NCBI GenBank assembly: GCA_945878975.1
Contig: CAMCUM010000006.1
Span: 1 to 64,000, forward strand
Length of the DNA: 64,000 nucleotides
Direction: 5' to 3'
Source: Legionella genomosp. 1
Lineage (GTDB): Bacteria; Pseudomonadota; Gammaproteobacteria; Legionellales; Legionellaceae
Below are positions 18,121-29,608 of the stretch, in pieces. Every line of letters starts with the position of its first letter. Within the stretch, counting starts at the first letter, position 1. The notes under the pieces were generated by a model. That model was given only the letters and a program-made list of their open reading frames with translations, ran no database searches and was not told the origin of the DNA. A program made the translations under genes and the position numbers.

Positions 18121-21100
18121 TCAACGCACACTCTTATCAATACTCACTTGCTGAACCACTGGATTCAACCACGGACCTGAAATTTTATAGGTATAGCCGG
18201 AAATTTTTTGCATGCCCTTAGTGGCCAAGCTTGAAATCGCCCAAGTCGCAATACCCGCAATAGGCCCTCCGCCAGCTAACGTCACCACCATCGGCAAACT
18301 AGCCGTAATATAGGGGTAAATGCGTAAATCCAAATCATACAATTTATTCACCAAATCCAAATCACCTGTCATCCTTCCAAATGCAACGGGACCATCGATG
18401 AGGCTATCACGGGTACTCATCACCCCATTCCGTATTTTAAAATTACCTTTGAACACATCAAATGTGTAACCTTGTTGTACCAAATCAGAAAAATCCAATT
18501 TTAAACGGCGCGGTATCGTTTGCAAACTCAAAATACTCAATAATTTCCCTAAACCTAATTTCTGCTCTGTTTCTCGATCCAAATGACTGATATATCCATT
18601 CTTCAAAACCAAAGCCATAGTCCCACTCAATTTCTGAAAAGAGAGATCGGAAAAAGCACCCGGCCATTTTCCTGACAACGTCATTTGCCCAAAATGGGCA
18701 TCCACAGCAGGGGTCAAATGCCAACGCTCAAACGATTTTATCAAACTTGTAATATGCAATTGCGCTTCAATACTAGAAGTCGATTTGTGATCTTCTTCAA
18801 CCCAATCTCCCTGCACATTTAACTGATATTCTGGTGTCTGAATCGAGCAAGTATTCAAAATCCAAAGACCTGGTTTAGTCGAAGAATTTAATGTGATTTT
18901 ACCAACATCTACGCCATGATAATTGATATGATCTACTGTGACGTCCAAATTAGGAATAGAGGCCATCTTAGGTGTCCATTTCTTATCAGAACGTGATTTC
19001 AACGCCTCCATATTCAAATGCGCAATATGTGCAGACAAAGTATGTTTGCTCACATTATAAGTAAAGTCACCAGCAAGATTCTTTTGTTGTACATTGAGCG
19101 CCCATTCTTGCGCTGAGTTTTGATGCGCATGCAAGACAACTTTGGCATAATTCGAGCCGGAAAAAGCCATATTGTTCATCGTCAAATCCACATCACTTAG
19201 GCTGCTTAATAATGAAGCCGAGTTCGACGCTTGGGGCCACTTTTCCCAAACGCGTTGCCATGCGTTCATATCCACGTTGGGGAGCGCGCCACTCACATGC
19301 AATCCAGGCGCGTTTGATTTAACAAGGTTGCCCTCTCCTACATGAACATCACCGTTAGCCAACCAATCTTGTTGTGAAGATTTTTGCAAAGTAAACACAC
19401 CAGCGATTTGCTTTCCGTAATGCACTTGAAAATCCATACGCTGTTTCGGAGCAAAATTAATATTAACGGTTAAGGGGACAATCTCTGACGCTGATTTTCC
19501 AAAGGGTTTGGGCAGATGCAACGCCATCCCTACTAATGAAGTGTTGAGATACAATTTATCAATCTCAGCATTGTCTGGATAAACAGTCCATAAGCCCGTG
19601 ACATTTGTGCGTCCTTTCATCAAAGAAAACATGGGATGATTGACTAGATATTGCAGATAACCTATCTCCATTTCTCCTTCAAATCGCATCTCGGTCCCTG
19701 CTTGTGGCCCAGCGAGCGGTTGAACCCTCATTGCAAAGGGATGCCCATCTAATACCCCATCCAATCCCCCATTTGTCATTCCATACTCATTAAAATACAA
19801 ACGACCACTGAGATCAGAAAATGCAGCTGCATTATCGACAACCGTTACTGTCACAGCATTTTGTTCAAAGTCTAAGGTTCCTTTGGCATAAACATGATCG
19901 GACTCTGGATACAGTGGCACCTCTAAACTAAGGTCCAGGCTCAGTGGATCTTGCACGGTCACTGCTTGCCACCGCGCAAACCGTTTACTCAAGGGCGTCG
20001 CAAAAACATAAGATTTGATCTGCTCACCTGGTGCTTTCACTTTACCATGCAATAAAAAAACTTCTTTTCCAGTCCCGATACCAGGCACCGTTATCCTCAC
20101 TTGCTGTACGGTCGTATCAGCCAAATGCGCATGAGCAACATCCGCTTGCAACACACGTCCCTGCACAGTGATATCGGCATCAATATCCGCATTCATTGGC
20201 CACTCTGGCGAGATCAAGATATCCGCACCATTTATATGAGATTGAATGGAAAACTCTCCTTTTTGATCGTCTTCAAAAGGAAAGTCAGCCAAAGGCCCCG
20301 AAATTCGCATCCGCCCACTGGCATGCGCAATACGTGGAATATCCTGTTTTAACCAAAGATCAAGCTTCGGTTTCAGCCCCTTACTGGGAATATAAGGCAA
20401 CCAAAATTGTGCTTCTTTGGCCGAAAAATCCATTTGCAACCGAAGATTAGCTGCAGGCCCTAACGGATCATCCAACGCGCCTGTGGCGCTTAAAACCAAA
20501 TTAGGGTGGCTTAATACCAAGCGATCCAGACTCAAACGTAACCCTTGACTTAAGGACTGCCAATTTAACGACATATTAAAGGTTTCAAATGCTATCGGGG
20601 CCAACGCTTTTCGCAAAGTCATGACAGTATGCTCACCATCTAGTTCCAAATGACCTTCGGTTGGCTGCCAGTACACAGCGCCCGATAATCCTGTTAACCC
20701 CGGGATCTTGCCTTTCGCGCGCCAAGAAAGATGTGAAAATCGAGTGAGCACATGTTGTACTTTCCCACTTTGCCAAGATAATTCTGTATCATGCAGATCA
20801 CCCTGCGGATGCATAGCCAATATCGGCTGCATCGCTTTAGGCCAAGAAAAATATGTTTGCAACAATTGTTTTAACGGTAGCGTTTTAACATAACTATGAT
20901 ATTCCGCCACTGGGTCGCGATATTCGAGCATACCGGTATTTTCTGGCCAATCTATCCCGTCCATACTGAAAAAAATCTGATCGGCAGTCAGCCGCCATCC
21001 TTGTGATGCTCGTTGCCAAGCCATATTTGCTGAAAGAATGGAGATCGTCCTCGGTTTTGCGCGACCAGGCTCTAAGAGAATCAGATCATACAATGCTACT

Positions 21101-21978
21101 TGCGCTTGCACCGTCTTAAAACGTCCATGTACCACATTTACCCAAGCATCAATACCGCCCATGCCCTGCTTAATCTGCATAGGCATTTGTGGGAAATAAG
21201 TTTGAATCCAGGGCAAATTCGTGCGGTTCACTGACCAATAAACTTGGCCAGACAACGTGTCAAAATCGTTACTATCCATCGTCATATTGGCAATCATGCT
21301 CATATGAATATCTGGCTTGCCTGTCACAATAGCCTTTGCATACATACGATAATCTTGCGCATGATGATCCGCTTTGATATGCAAACTCTGTAAAGGAATA
21401 TGCTTGCCATCACGTAAAAAGATATCGGCTGAGATGTGTTTAATGATCAATTTATCTTGGGCGATAAGCAAACCTAAAAAAGGCAAAAGCCCAGATTGCT
21501 GAGCAGCGGTTTGCAAATGCTTTGGCAAATCAAAACCTTCAATTTGCCAAGTATCCTCTTGTTGCTGAATTTTGAAATGAGCTTCATCAACATAAATCAC
21601 CCCTGGTTGAACATGCCAGTGTAACAAAGAGCTGAATAAATCAATCCCAACCATGACTTGATTGAAACGCAAAACATGATCATGCTCATCACTGATAGCC
21701 ATTTGATTAAATTTGAGTACTGGGGTAAACCAATACCAAGTCGTCTCGACATCATGAATACTAATGTTTTGACCAACCCATACAGATAATTGTTGTTGAA
21801 TTTGATCCCGGTATTGCTTCACCCATGGGGTTAAAGCACGAAACATAGTGAAAAAAATAGCCAAAAAAACCAAAAAAACCGCTAAAAGACTCCAGGTGTG
21901 GCGAAAAACAGTTAACAAACCATGCTTAGAAAGCTTTCCCAGCGTGACTTGCCAAATTTTTTTTCTCACAGGCTTCAT
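18121..21978 (-). CDS. yhdP: YhdP family AsmA-like envelope protein
   Basis: A very large (1285-residue) bridge-like protein anchored in the inner membrane by one N-terminal segment (about residues 30-50, SLLAVFLVFLAIFFTMFRAL) with a long periplasmic domain. Family hallmarks include VWVGQNISIHDVETTWYWF near the start, many beta-rich AsmA/DUF3971 repeats and a C-terminal GPVAFGRMTGDLDLVNKLYD followed by AGGGPIAGIATWAISSLATK. YhdP, with TamB and YdbH, carries phospholipids to the outer membrane in E. coli. Its ATG overlaps the lolA TGA by ATGA, so it is translationally coupled to lipoprotein transport, which makes sense as an envelope-building operon. It is the last gene of ftsK-lolA-yhdP. Confidence 0.88.
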   Translation of the reverse strand: MKPVRKKIWQVTLGKLSKHGLLTVFRHTWSLLAVFLVFLAIFFTMFRALTPWVKQYRDQIQQQLSVWVGQNISIHDVETTWYWFTPVLKFNQMAISDEHDHVLRFNQVMVGIDLFSSLLHWHVQPGVIYVDEAHFKIQQQEDTWQIEGFDLPKHLQTAAQQSGLLPFLGLLIAQDKLIIKHISADIFLRDGKHIPLQSLHIKADHHAQDYRMYAKAIVTGKPDIHMSMIANMTMDSNDFDTLSGQVYWSVNRTNLPWIQTYFPQMPMQIKQGMGGIDAWVNVVHGRFKTVQAQVALYDLILLEPGRAKPRTISILSANMAWQRASQGWRLTADQIFFSMDGIDWPENTGMLEYRDPVAEYHSYVKTLPLKQLLQTYFSWPKAMQPILAMHPQGDLHDTELSWQSGKVQHVLTRFSHLSWRAKGKIPGLTGLSGAVYWQPTEGHLELDGEHTVMTLRKALAPIAFETFNMSLNWQSLSQGLRLSLDRLVLSHPNLVLSATGALDDPLGPAANLRLQMDFSAKEAQFWLPYIPSKGLKPKLDLWLKQDIPRIAHASGRMRISGPLADFPFEDDQKGEFSIQSHINGADILISPEWPMNADIDADITVQGRVLQADVAHAHLADTTVQQVRITVPGIGTGKEVFLLHGKVKAPGEQIKSYVFATPLSKRFARWQAVTVQDPLSLDLSLEVPLYPESDHVYAKGTLDFEQNAVTVTVVDNAAAFSDLSGRLYFNEYGMTNGGLDGVLDGHPFAMRVQPLAGPQAGTEMRFEGEMEIGYLQYLVNHPMFSLMKGRTNVTGLWTVYPDNAEIDKLYLNTSLVGMALHLPKPFGKSASEIVPLTVNINFAPKQRMDFQVHYGKQIAGVFTLQKSSQQDWLANGDVHVGEGNLVKSNAPGLHVSGALPNVDMNAWQRVWEKWPQASNSASLLSSLSDVDLTMNNMAFSGSNYAKVVLHAHQNSAQEWALNVQQKNLAGDFTYNVSKHTLSAHIAHLNMEALKSRSDKKWTPKMASIPNLDVTVDHINYHGVDVGKITLNSSTKPGLWILNTCSIQTPEYQLNVQGDWVEEDHKSTSSIEAQLHITSLIKSFERWHLTPAVDAHFGQMTLSGKWPGAFSDLSFQKLSGTMALVLKNGYISHLDRETEQKLGLGKLLSILSLQTIPRRLKLDFSDLVQQGYTFDVFKGNFKIRNGVMSTRDSLIDGPVAFGRMTGDLDLVNKLYDLDLRIYPYITASLPMVVTLAGGGPIAGIATWAISSLATKGMQKISGYTYKISGPWLNPVVQQVSIDKSVR

Positions 21979-22601
21979 TGATGCACCACATCAACACCAG
22001 CAGGAATATGCAAGTGAAACAAACGTGCAGGCTGACGCTGATTCATTTCTACTTGTGATAAGTGAATAACCGTATGTTGTCCAAGTTGATCATCTAATTC
22101 AATCTCAGCTAAGATGTTTTTCTTGAACGTCAAGCGCACGCGCTCAAAATTCGCTTTAGATGATTTGGCATGTAAATCAAAGCTTTCGGTCGTACCAATC
22201 TGCTGCGCTGTGACCGTAAAATCACGCCGAACCGCATCAGGATCGCCACTTAGGAACAACGCACCAGCAACACCCAATTTTCGCGTTTGCTTGCTGACAG
22301 TGACTTGCTCTAACTCTACATCATAAATCCACAGTGTTTGGCCATCTGCAACCACAGTTTGCGCCATGGGTTGCTGCGTTTGCCAGCGAAATTGATTAGG
22401 CCTGACTACCACCATTACCCCAGAACTGTTTGAGATCACATGCCGTTTCGCACGAACAGTTTGCGAAAAATGAGCATGCATACTGTGGATCGCAGATAAT
22501 TTACTTTGCACGACCTGCTCTGGAGATTCAGCATGAACACAAAACGATATCAAACCCAAAATGGTTGTGATGGTCCGAGACAGTGCGTTTTTTTTATTCA
22601 T
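21975..22601 (-). CDS. lolA: Outer-membrane lipoprotein carrier protein LolA
   Basis: Periplasmic chaperone that takes lipoproteins from LolCDE to LolB. A 208-residue precursor starts at the ATG at 22601 with a signal peptide ending CVHA before ESPEQV. Characteristic segments are [30 protein letters not shown] and [18 protein letters not shown]. The open frame extends upstream to 22709, but that part lies inside ftsK and lacks a signal sequence, so I reject it. The start overlaps the last 8 bases of ftsK, and its stop overlaps the yhdP start. Confidence 0.94.
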   Translation of the reverse strand: MNKKNALSRTITTILGLISFCVHAESPEQVVQSKLSAIHSMHAHFSQTVRAKRHVISNSSGVMVVVRPNQFRWQTQQPMAQTVVADGQTLWIYDVELEQVTVSKQTRKLGVAGALFLSGDPDAVRRDFTVTAQQIGTTESFDLHAKSSKANFERVRLTFKKNILAEIELDDQLGQHTVIHLSQVEMNQRQPARLFHLHIPAGVDVVHQ

Positions 22602-24966
22602 TCCCAACTTCCACATTGACCAATACATCACGAAAACCACCTTCCATAGGCCCAACCAAACCACAACGCTCCATTTCCTCAACCAAACGTGCAGCACGGT
22701 TATACCCAATTTTAAAGCGCCTTTGCACAGAAGAAATACTGGCTTTACGTGTTTGCATCACGAACCCCACCGCTTCATCATACAAAGGATCGGCATCTTC
22801 CACTGCAGATTTTTCCTCTCCAAATTCGCCTTCTGACCCATCACCTATGGTTTGCGTAATTTCCTCGATATAATCAGGTACACCCCGTGCGCGCCAAGCA
22901 TCTGCGACACGATGAACTTCCTGGTCATCTACGAAAGCACCATGCACACGCAATGGCGCGCCCGTACCAGGTGCTAAAAATAACATATCCCCATGTCCTA
23001 ATAATTGCTCAGCACCTTGTTGATCTAGAATAGTACGAGAATCGATTTTGGAAGATACTTGAAAAGAAATACGCGTTGGGATATTGGATTTGATCAAACC
23101 CGTTAACACATCTACAGAAGGTCGTTGCGTCGCCAAAATTAAGTGAATCCCGGCCGCACGCGCTTTCTGGGCGATGCGCGCAATCAATTGCTCCACTTTT
23201 TTACCCACAACCATCATCATATCAGCCAATTCATCGATGATAACAACGACATAAGGCAAGGCTTGTAATTTTGGCGCTTCCACATCGAGCCCGTCAGTGA
23301 TTTTCCATAAGGGATCTAAAATACCATCCCCGCGCTTATTGGCTTCCGTCACCATGGTATTAAACCCAGCCAAATTACGCACTCCGACTGCAGCCATCAA
23401 GCGATAGCGACGCTCCATCTCAGCGACACACCAACGCAATGCACTGGCAGCTTCTTTCATATCTGTCACCACAGGTGTCAATAAATGTGGGATCCCATCA
23501 TAAATAGACAGTTCCAACATTTTGGGATCTACCATAATCAAACGGACTTCTTCTGGAGTCGCCTTGAACAATAAACTCAAAATCATGGCATTGATGCCTA
23601 CTGACTTCCCGGAACCCGTCGTCCCAGCCACCAATAAATGTGGCATCTTTGCCAAATCTACCACCATGGGATGACCAGCGATGTCCACACCTAACGCTAA
23701 GGTCAAAGGAGAATGAGCTTGCTGATAAACATCGGCTGATAAGACCTCTGACAAACACACCATATTGCGCACAGGGTTTGGTAATTCAATACCCACCACC
23801 GTTTTACCGGGGATGATCTCGACAATGCGTACGGAGGTCACGGATAACGAACGGGCCAAATCTTTGGCCAAAGCTGTCAAACGACTGACTTTGATGCCCG
23901 CAGCCAATTGCAATTCAAATCGCGTGATCACGGGCCCAGGATGGACCGCCACCACCTCAACGTGAAGACCGAAATCTAACAAATGTTGTTCCACATTGCG
24001 TGACAAGCCCTCTAATTCTTGACTCATCGCATTAGAAATCAATTGCTTAGGATGTCCAGGTGATAACAACGCCAAGGGTGGTAAAACACTGTCATTATCT
24101 GCAGCAAGTGACGTTTCACGCTTAAAAACAGCTGCTTTTTTCTTAGGAGTAGGCTCTATACTAACTTCTTGCGGCGGCTTCATCGCTAAATCTGGCATCA
24201 ATTTTGGTATGTTTTCTTGTGGTTTTTTCACAACTTTCACTGGCAAAACTGGTTTCAAATCATGCGCCAGGACCACTTCTGCTTCTGCCTCTGCTTCAGC
24301 TTGCACCGCTCTTTCGTCCAAAAATTCGCGTAATCCTGCTCGCATCTGAACAACCGCAGTTGCCAATTTACTAGCTATGATTTTGGTCAATAACGACACT
24401 TTAGATCCGATCCACTCTAGCGTTACCACCCAGGATAAGCCTGTCACCCACGAAATGCCAACCATAAACAAGGCTGATAAAATCAGAACTGCGCCCTGCA
24501 CATTTAAGGCTTGCGTCAAATGCGTCATCAACAAATGTCCAATGATACCGCCCGAAAAACGAATACCAACCGCTTCGTTAGGACTCATTTGCAAATCGAC
24601 CAAACCACAGCTGCTCACCAAAAACAATAACAAACCCACCGCACGCAATATCATCGTGCCTTCATGGATACCTGACAAAGCGCGATGCTCGAGCAACAAA
24701 CTGCCCGCTAGATAAAAAATAAAAATCGGTAACAGATAAGAACCGTACCCAAGTAACAAGAAGAAGCTGGTCGCAATAAATTCGCCCACTTGGCCACCTG
24801 CATTCACAGTTTTATCCTGTGCTGTATGCGTCAACAACGAAAATAACACCAGCACGGCCAAAGCCAAGATCAAAATAAAACCACCCTCTATCACATGCTT
24901 CGTCAAGCGTTGAGCAGAGGTTGATTGAGAGAGGTCGGACTCGCGTAAACGATTTTGTTTTATCAT
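22594..24966 (-). CDS. ftsK: DNA translocase FtsK
   Basis: Septal DNA pump that clears the chromosome terminus and activates XerCD during division. Residues 27-185 hold four or five membrane segments, then a short (about 100-residue) linker that contains an EAEAEAEAE run near 225, and the motor from about residue 315. Walker A is AGTTGSGKS at 447-455, Walker [13 protein letters not shown], and the C-terminal gamma winged helix ([20 protein letters not shown]) reads KOPS sites. At 790 residues it is shorter than E. coli FtsK because of the short linker, as in many bacteria. It is the first gene of ftsK-lolA-yhdP and divergent from trxB, with 71 bases between. Confidence 0.97.
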   Translation of the reverse strand: MIKQNRLRESDLSQSTSAQRLTKHVIEGGFILILALAVLVLFSLLTHTAQDKTVNAGGQVGEFIATSFFLLLGYGSYLLPIFIFYLAGSLLLEHRALSGIHEGTMILRAVGLLLFLVSSCGLVDLQMSPNEAVGIRFSGGIIGHLLMTHLTQALNVQGAVLILSALFMVGISWVTGLSWVVTLEWIGSKVSLLTKIIASKLATAVVQMRAGLREFLDERAVQAEAEAEAEVVLAHDLKPVLPVKVVKKPQENIPKLMPDLAMKPPQEVSIEPTPKKKAAVFKRETSLAADNDSVLPPLALLSPGHPKQLISNAMSQELEGLSRNVEQHLLDFGLHVEVVAVHPGPVITRFELQLAAGIKVSRLTALAKDLARSLSVTSVRIVEIIPGKTVVGIELPNPVRNMVCLSEVLSADVYQQAHSPLTLALGVDIAGHPMVVDLAKMPHLLVAGTTGSGKSVGINAMILSLLFKATPEEVRLIMVDPKMLELSIYDGIPHLLTPVVTDMKEAASALRWCVAEMERRYRLMAAVGVRNLAGFNTMVTEANKRGDGILDPLWKITDGLDVEAPKLQALPYVVVIIDELADMMMVVGKKVEQLIARIAQKARAAGIHLILATQRPSVDVLTGLIKSNIPTRISFQVSSKIDSRTILDQQGAEQLLGHGDMLFLAPGTGAPLRVHGAFVDDQEVHRVADAWRARGVPDYIEEITQTIGDGSEGEFGEEKSAVEDADPLYDEAVGFVMQTRKASISSVQRRFKIGYNRAARLVEEMERCGLVGPMEGGFRDVLVNVEVGNE

Positions 24967-24968
24967 GA

Positions 24969-25991
<1,023 letters not shown>

Positions 25992-26028
25992 GCAGGACTG
26001 AACCATTTTTGAAAAATATCCATAAAAA

Positions 26029-26305
26029 TCGTCTTTGCAAACCAAGTGAAGCAATCCAGATCGATTTTCAATTGAAATTCGGATAGGGATTGCTGCACTA
26101 ACGCTCGCAAACCGAGTTTTTATTCAATTTTATAAAAACGGCCAAAGTCCAGTTATAACAAGCGTTAAGCAGTAAATCATATCAATAACCCCTCCATTTT
26201 TGTGAGCATTAGGCGCAGTAATGTAGCCTGGGTGAAGCGATAGCGTAACCCGGGAATGTCGATTCATTTAAATTCGAGGTTGCACTGCGTTCCACCCGAG
26301 CTACA
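26029..26305. repeat. Repeat-filled intergenic stretch downstream of trxB
   Basis: The 380 bases from 25992 to 26371 hold no gene. They contain CGTCTTTGCAAACCAAGTG followed by GAAGCAATCC (26030-26057) with a partner GGATTGCTGCAC...CTCGCAAACCG (26085-26113), forming one imperfect inverted repeat. A second is a REP-like pair: TGTAGCCTGGGTGAAGCG at 26223 and the inverted CCACCCGAGCTACA ending near 26305. The remainder is AT-rich without visible signals. Confidence 0.6.
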
Positions 26306-26371
26306 TTGATACGCTGCGCTCGAAAAAACGGAGAGGTCGGTAATTAATAATAACAATTTTGGAGTTTTATC

Positions 26372-26764
26372 ATGAAAAAAATAGCTTTACTTTGTCAACT
26401 CATCCTCAGTCTCTGCTGTAGCCAGCTGGTTTTTGCAGACGACGCTACTCACGTCAGCTATGTCAATCATATTATCATCAATAATTACATTGAACGCGGC
26501 AGCGAGTTTCAAGTCCATTATGAACTGGTCGATCCCAACGACGAAGTTCACAAAGGGTACATCTATCCTGGCACACACACTCTGTTTTTTGATGAAAATC
26601 ATGCGACGCATCTGGCTGGCTTGTACGTCATGCAGATGTACTATTGCGGCATATTAACTTCATCATGCCGTTCTTATAGTCAATCCGTCTTCATTCAAAA
26701 TAATGCCGATGTGGTCTGGACTTTTGATACACATGGTTTGACCGTTGCGAAAACAGATTTGTAA
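26372..26764 (+). CDS. Small secreted protein of unknown function
   Basis: Unrecognised 130-residue protein with a clear signal peptide (MKKIALLCQLILSLCCSQLV, then FA before DDATH) and a GGAG ribosome binding site. The mature part is beta-rich, with two cysteines in YYCGILTSSCRS that could form a disulfide, and ends in VWTFDTHGLTVAKTDL. There are no membrane segments after the signal. It is predicted periplasmic or secreted. It stands alone between repeats, which suggests an accessory gene. A similar small exported protein lies at 30845-31258, but I see no sequence relation between them. Confidence 0.7.
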   Translation: MKKIALLCQLILSLCCSQLVFADDATHVSYVNHIIINNYIERGSEFQVHYELVDPNDEVHKGYIYPGTHTLFFDENHATHLAGLYVMQMYYCGILTSSCRSYSQSVFIQNNADVVWTFDTHGLTVAKTDL

Positions 26765-26775
26765 TTAAGAAGTGT

Positions 26776-26844
26776 ATGTAACCCGGGGTACTTTGTAGCC
26801 CGGGTCATTTTGTAGCCCCGGTGAAACGCAGTGTAACCCGGGAA
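26776..26844. repeat. Cluster of three REP-like half-sites
   Basis: TGTAACCCGGGG, TGTAGCCCGGGTC and TGTAGCCCCGGTGAAACGCA followed by GTGTAACCCGGGAA lie in series between the secreted-protein gene and the convergent desaturase gene. The dense repetition suggests repeated insertion or slippage at one site. Confidence 0.65.
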
Positions 26845-26856
26845 TTTAAATAAGAT

Positions 26857-27831
26857 TTAAACAATCTCGTCCTGTTCCAAATCAAGGCACTCATCTGACT
26901 TGCTTTTGCGCTCGACCTTGTTCCTATCTAAAACCGATGCTGGAACAGGCGCGACATCCCAAACAATCCCAAGAAGTTCCATTAATTTGATCACATAATA
27001 AGTGACATCAATTTCCCACCACATAAATCCCTGACGTGCTGAAGCAGGATAGTGATGATGATTATTATGCCAACCTTCTCCCATAGCGAGTAGCGCGAAT
27101 AGAAAGTTATTTCTGCTAGTATCGGAGGTTTCATAGCGTCTCGTGCCGTATACATGACACAGTGAATTAATTAATGCCGTTATATTGAACAAAAAGAAAG
27201 TTGAAATACTGAAGCCCCAAACAAGCATTTCACCCATTCCTGTATTGAGCTCCGGTCTATACGTCTTGAGAACCCAACCCACCAGCATTAGGGACAAAAA
27301 CATCAGCGTTGGCATAACGAGATGATAACGCTCTAGAAATACCAGCTCTGGATATCGTGCAAGATCTTTCACACGCTCTGGATTATAATTGTGGTGCTTT
27401 TTTGTCAGGAACCACCCAACATGACTCATCCAAAATCCATGTTGCAGAGGTGAGTGAGCATCTTCTGGTTGATCCGAATACATATGATGTTGACGATGAT
27501 GCGCCGCCCACCATAGTGGTCCGCGTTGAATAGCCGTCCCCGCAAGCGCTGCAAATATAAATTGCCAAAACCGATTGGTTTTAAACGTCTTATGAGAAAA
27601 GTAACGATGATAAAACGCGCAAATTGTAAAGGCACGAAAAAAACAGAGAAACACCGCCGTCGCAACTGCAATCCAAGTAAAATGAACATAAAAAACCAAA
27701 AGACAACTCAAATTAAGTAGAATAAATGGCAGAACTCTCACCCAATCTATCTCATTACTTTCTTCATGACTCAGATGCGAATTATTTTCACTCACGAACC
27801 ATCCGTTTACCAAATTCCCTAAAAATCGCAT
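26857..27831 (-). CDS. Acyl-CoA/fatty-acid delta-9 desaturase
   Basis: Integral-membrane di-iron desaturase (324 residues) that makes unsaturated fatty acyl chains. All three histidine boxes are present: HRYFSH (75-80), HHRQHH (111-116) and EGWHNNHHHYP near residue 250. Hydrophobic pairs flank them (about 34-70 and 160-215), giving the usual four membrane passes. Its ATG lies inside the 3' end of the upstream TPR-methyltransferase gene (13-base overlap), with AAGGAG five bases before it, so the two are co-transcribed. The C-terminus is charged (KVERKSKSDECLDLEQDEIV). Whether it acts on acyl-CoA or phospholipid chains cannot be told from sequence. Confidence 0.92.
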   Translation of the reverse strand: MRFLGNLVNGWFVSENNSHLSHEESNEIDWVRVLPFILLNLSCLLVFYVHFTWIAVATAVFLCFFRAFTICAFYHRYFSHKTFKTNRFWQFIFAALAGTAIQRGPLWWAAHHRQHHMYSDQPEDAHSPLQHGFWMSHVGWFLTKKHHNYNPERVKDLARYPELVFLERYHLVMPTLMFLSLMLVGWVLKTYRPELNTGMGEMLVWGFSISTFFLFNITALINSLCHVYGTRRYETSDTSRNNFLFALLAMGEGWHNNHHHYPASARQGFMWWEIDVTYYVIKLMELLGIVWDVAPVPASVLDRNKVERKSKSDECLDLEQDEIV

Positions 27832-29537
27832 AAACTCTCCTTTACTCCAAACAAATTCACTTTCAAATCCTGTTCATCTTGCTTTCGAGCCACTACCGTT
27901 TCTTGATGAAAAAGGCTATATCCGTGTTGTTGACACACCTGCTGAATATACTCAGGATGATGGCAAAAACGCATACTACTTTGCAGAACCCATGGTGCAT
28001 CCGTGCTAATTTCAGTAGTAAACCAAAATACGGCGCCAGGTGTCAAACGTGGCAACATCGTTGCAAACAAAGACGACAAATCACCCAAATAAGGCAACAC
28101 ATCTGCTGCAACCACCAAGTCATATTTCGCTGTATTCTCTTGTAAAAAAGCCAACAAATCCGCTTCTACTAAATCATCATAAATAGCTTTGCCGCGTGCA
28201 ATTGCAAGCATTTTGGCCGCCAAATCCACACCCGTCAAATGTTGTGTCAACGGACGCAGAACCATACCACTCAAGCCTGTCCCACAACCCAAATCTAATG
28301 CTCTCGGATAGACGCGCACAGGCTCTTGGTGTAACAAATGCCACAAACGTTGCGGGACGGTATAGTCTAACACTCTTTCCATATGAGTATCATAATAAAC
28401 TGCATAATGATTAAATAAATCTTGCACATACTCGGGACAAGCGTTTTGATTTTTCTGCTCTCCACGCAAAGCTTGCAGCATAAAACGACTGCTAGCATCC
28501 TGGGGTTGAATCACTAACGCTCGCTCCAGCAAAGCACAAGCAGCCGTGCGATCCCCCAACCGCATCTGAATGGCAGCCAAATTACTCAAGGCCCCAAAAT
28601 GGCGTGCATCTAACGATAATACTTGCTGGAATAATTGCTGTGACGCTTGAATGCGGCCCAATCCCATCTCGGCCACACCAGCATTATACAAATACTCTAT
28701 GTTATGCGGTTCATCACGGAGTAATCCGGCATAATATTGCAGCGCAGGTTCATAACGATCAAAATGAATCAGCGTTGCGGCCATATTATTGCGTGCTTCA
28801 CGATGCTGGTTATCCAAAATCAATGCTTGGGTAAAGTAATCAATCGCCGTCTGTTCTTGCTGCCGTTTCAAAGCAACCACCCCGCGATTCACCCAACCCT
28901 CTACATGCTCCGGCGCTCGACTCAACAGAAATCGCAACGCTGTCTCTGCCTCGTCCAATTTATTCATTTCCAAATACAACGTCCCGAGATAATAATAAGT
29001 GGCTTCGTGCTCTGGATGTAGGGTGAGGACATTGCGAAACTGTGTTTCTGCAGCCTCCCACTCCCGATGTTGCAACAATAATAATCCCAAATTAAAATGC
29101 GCAGGTACCAGCGTCGGATCGCAATGCACCGCATGGCGATAATGTTGTAAAGCCAATTGATACTGATCAGTAGCGGCATATTCTGCTGCCAGATTGTTAT
29201 GCGCCTTAGCGTAATTAGGATTCAGACTTAAGACACATTGATATTGTAAGATGGCTTGATCAGGTTGCTGCAAACGTTTGTGCACATAAGCGCACTGCAT
29301 ATGTAAATTAATTTCTCTAGGCGCCAAGCTCAAGGCTTTATCCAAAGTATCTAACGCTAATTGCCCACGACCCGCTTCTAAATAAGCAATGGCTAAATAG
29401 CCCCAGATGTCCATCCTGCTAGGTTCTTCTTGAAGTAAGCCCTGATACACCGCAATAGCCTGCTCATACTCACCACGTTCTTGCAGACGTAAAGCGCACT
29501 CAAACGCCTGGTTCACTTGTGTTTTGGCAGGATTCAT
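27819..29537 (-). CDS. TPR-repeat SAM-dependent methyltransferase
   Basis: A 572-residue fusion. About 350 N-terminal residues are tandem tetratricopeptide repeats (for example AHNNLAAEYAATDQYQLALQ and AHFNLGLLLLQHREWEAAE), a protein-interaction scaffold. The C-terminal 200 residues are a class I methyltransferase, with the SAM motif ALDLGCGTGLSGMVLRPL and the acidic loop VDLAAKMLAIA. No signal peptide is seen, so it is likely cytoplasmic. Such TPR-methyltransferases are widespread, with mostly unknown substrates. I place the start at ATG 29537 (MNPAKTQVNQAFECALRLQE); GTG 29558 would add seven residues, and neither has a good ribosome binding site. It is coupled to the downstream desaturase. 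Confidence 0.85.
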   Translation of the reverse strand: MNPAKTQVNQAFECALRLQERGEYEQAIAVYQGLLQEEPSRMDIWGYLAIAYLEAGRGQLALDTLDKALSLAPREINLHMQCAYVHKRLQQPDQAILQYQCVLSLNPNYAKAHNNLAAEYAATDQYQLALQHYRHAVHCDPTLVPAHFNLGLLLLQHREWEAAETQFRNVLTLHPEHEATYYYLGTLYLEMNKLDEAETALRFLLSRAPEHVEGWVNRGVVALKRQQEQTAIDYFTQALILDNQHREARNNMAATLIHFDRYEPALQYYAGLLRDEPHNIEYLYNAGVAEMGLGRIQASQQLFQQVLSLDARHFGALSNLAAIQMRLGDRTAACALLERALVIQPQDASSRFMLQALRGEQKNQNACPEYVQDLFNHYAVYYDTHMERVLDYTVPQRLWHLLHQEPVRVYPRALDLGCGTGLSGMVLRPLTQHLTGVDLAAKMLAIARGKAIYDDLVEADLLAFLQENTAKYDLVVAADVLPYLGDLSSLFATMLPRLTPGAVFWFTTEISTDAPWVLQSSMRFCHHPEYIQQVCQQHGYSLFHQETVVARKQDEQDLKVNLFGVKESLCDF

Positions 29538-29608
29538 AAAAAACCAATTGCGTAGCACATAGGTTGATCATACACTAATGAACTACACGCATCCATTGGT
29601 TAGCGATT

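Noticed and set aside
22602..22709. Longer lolA with a start at 22709
   Set aside because: The extension is inside ftsK and puts the signal peptide in the interior of the protein; ATG 22601 gives a normal LolA precursor.
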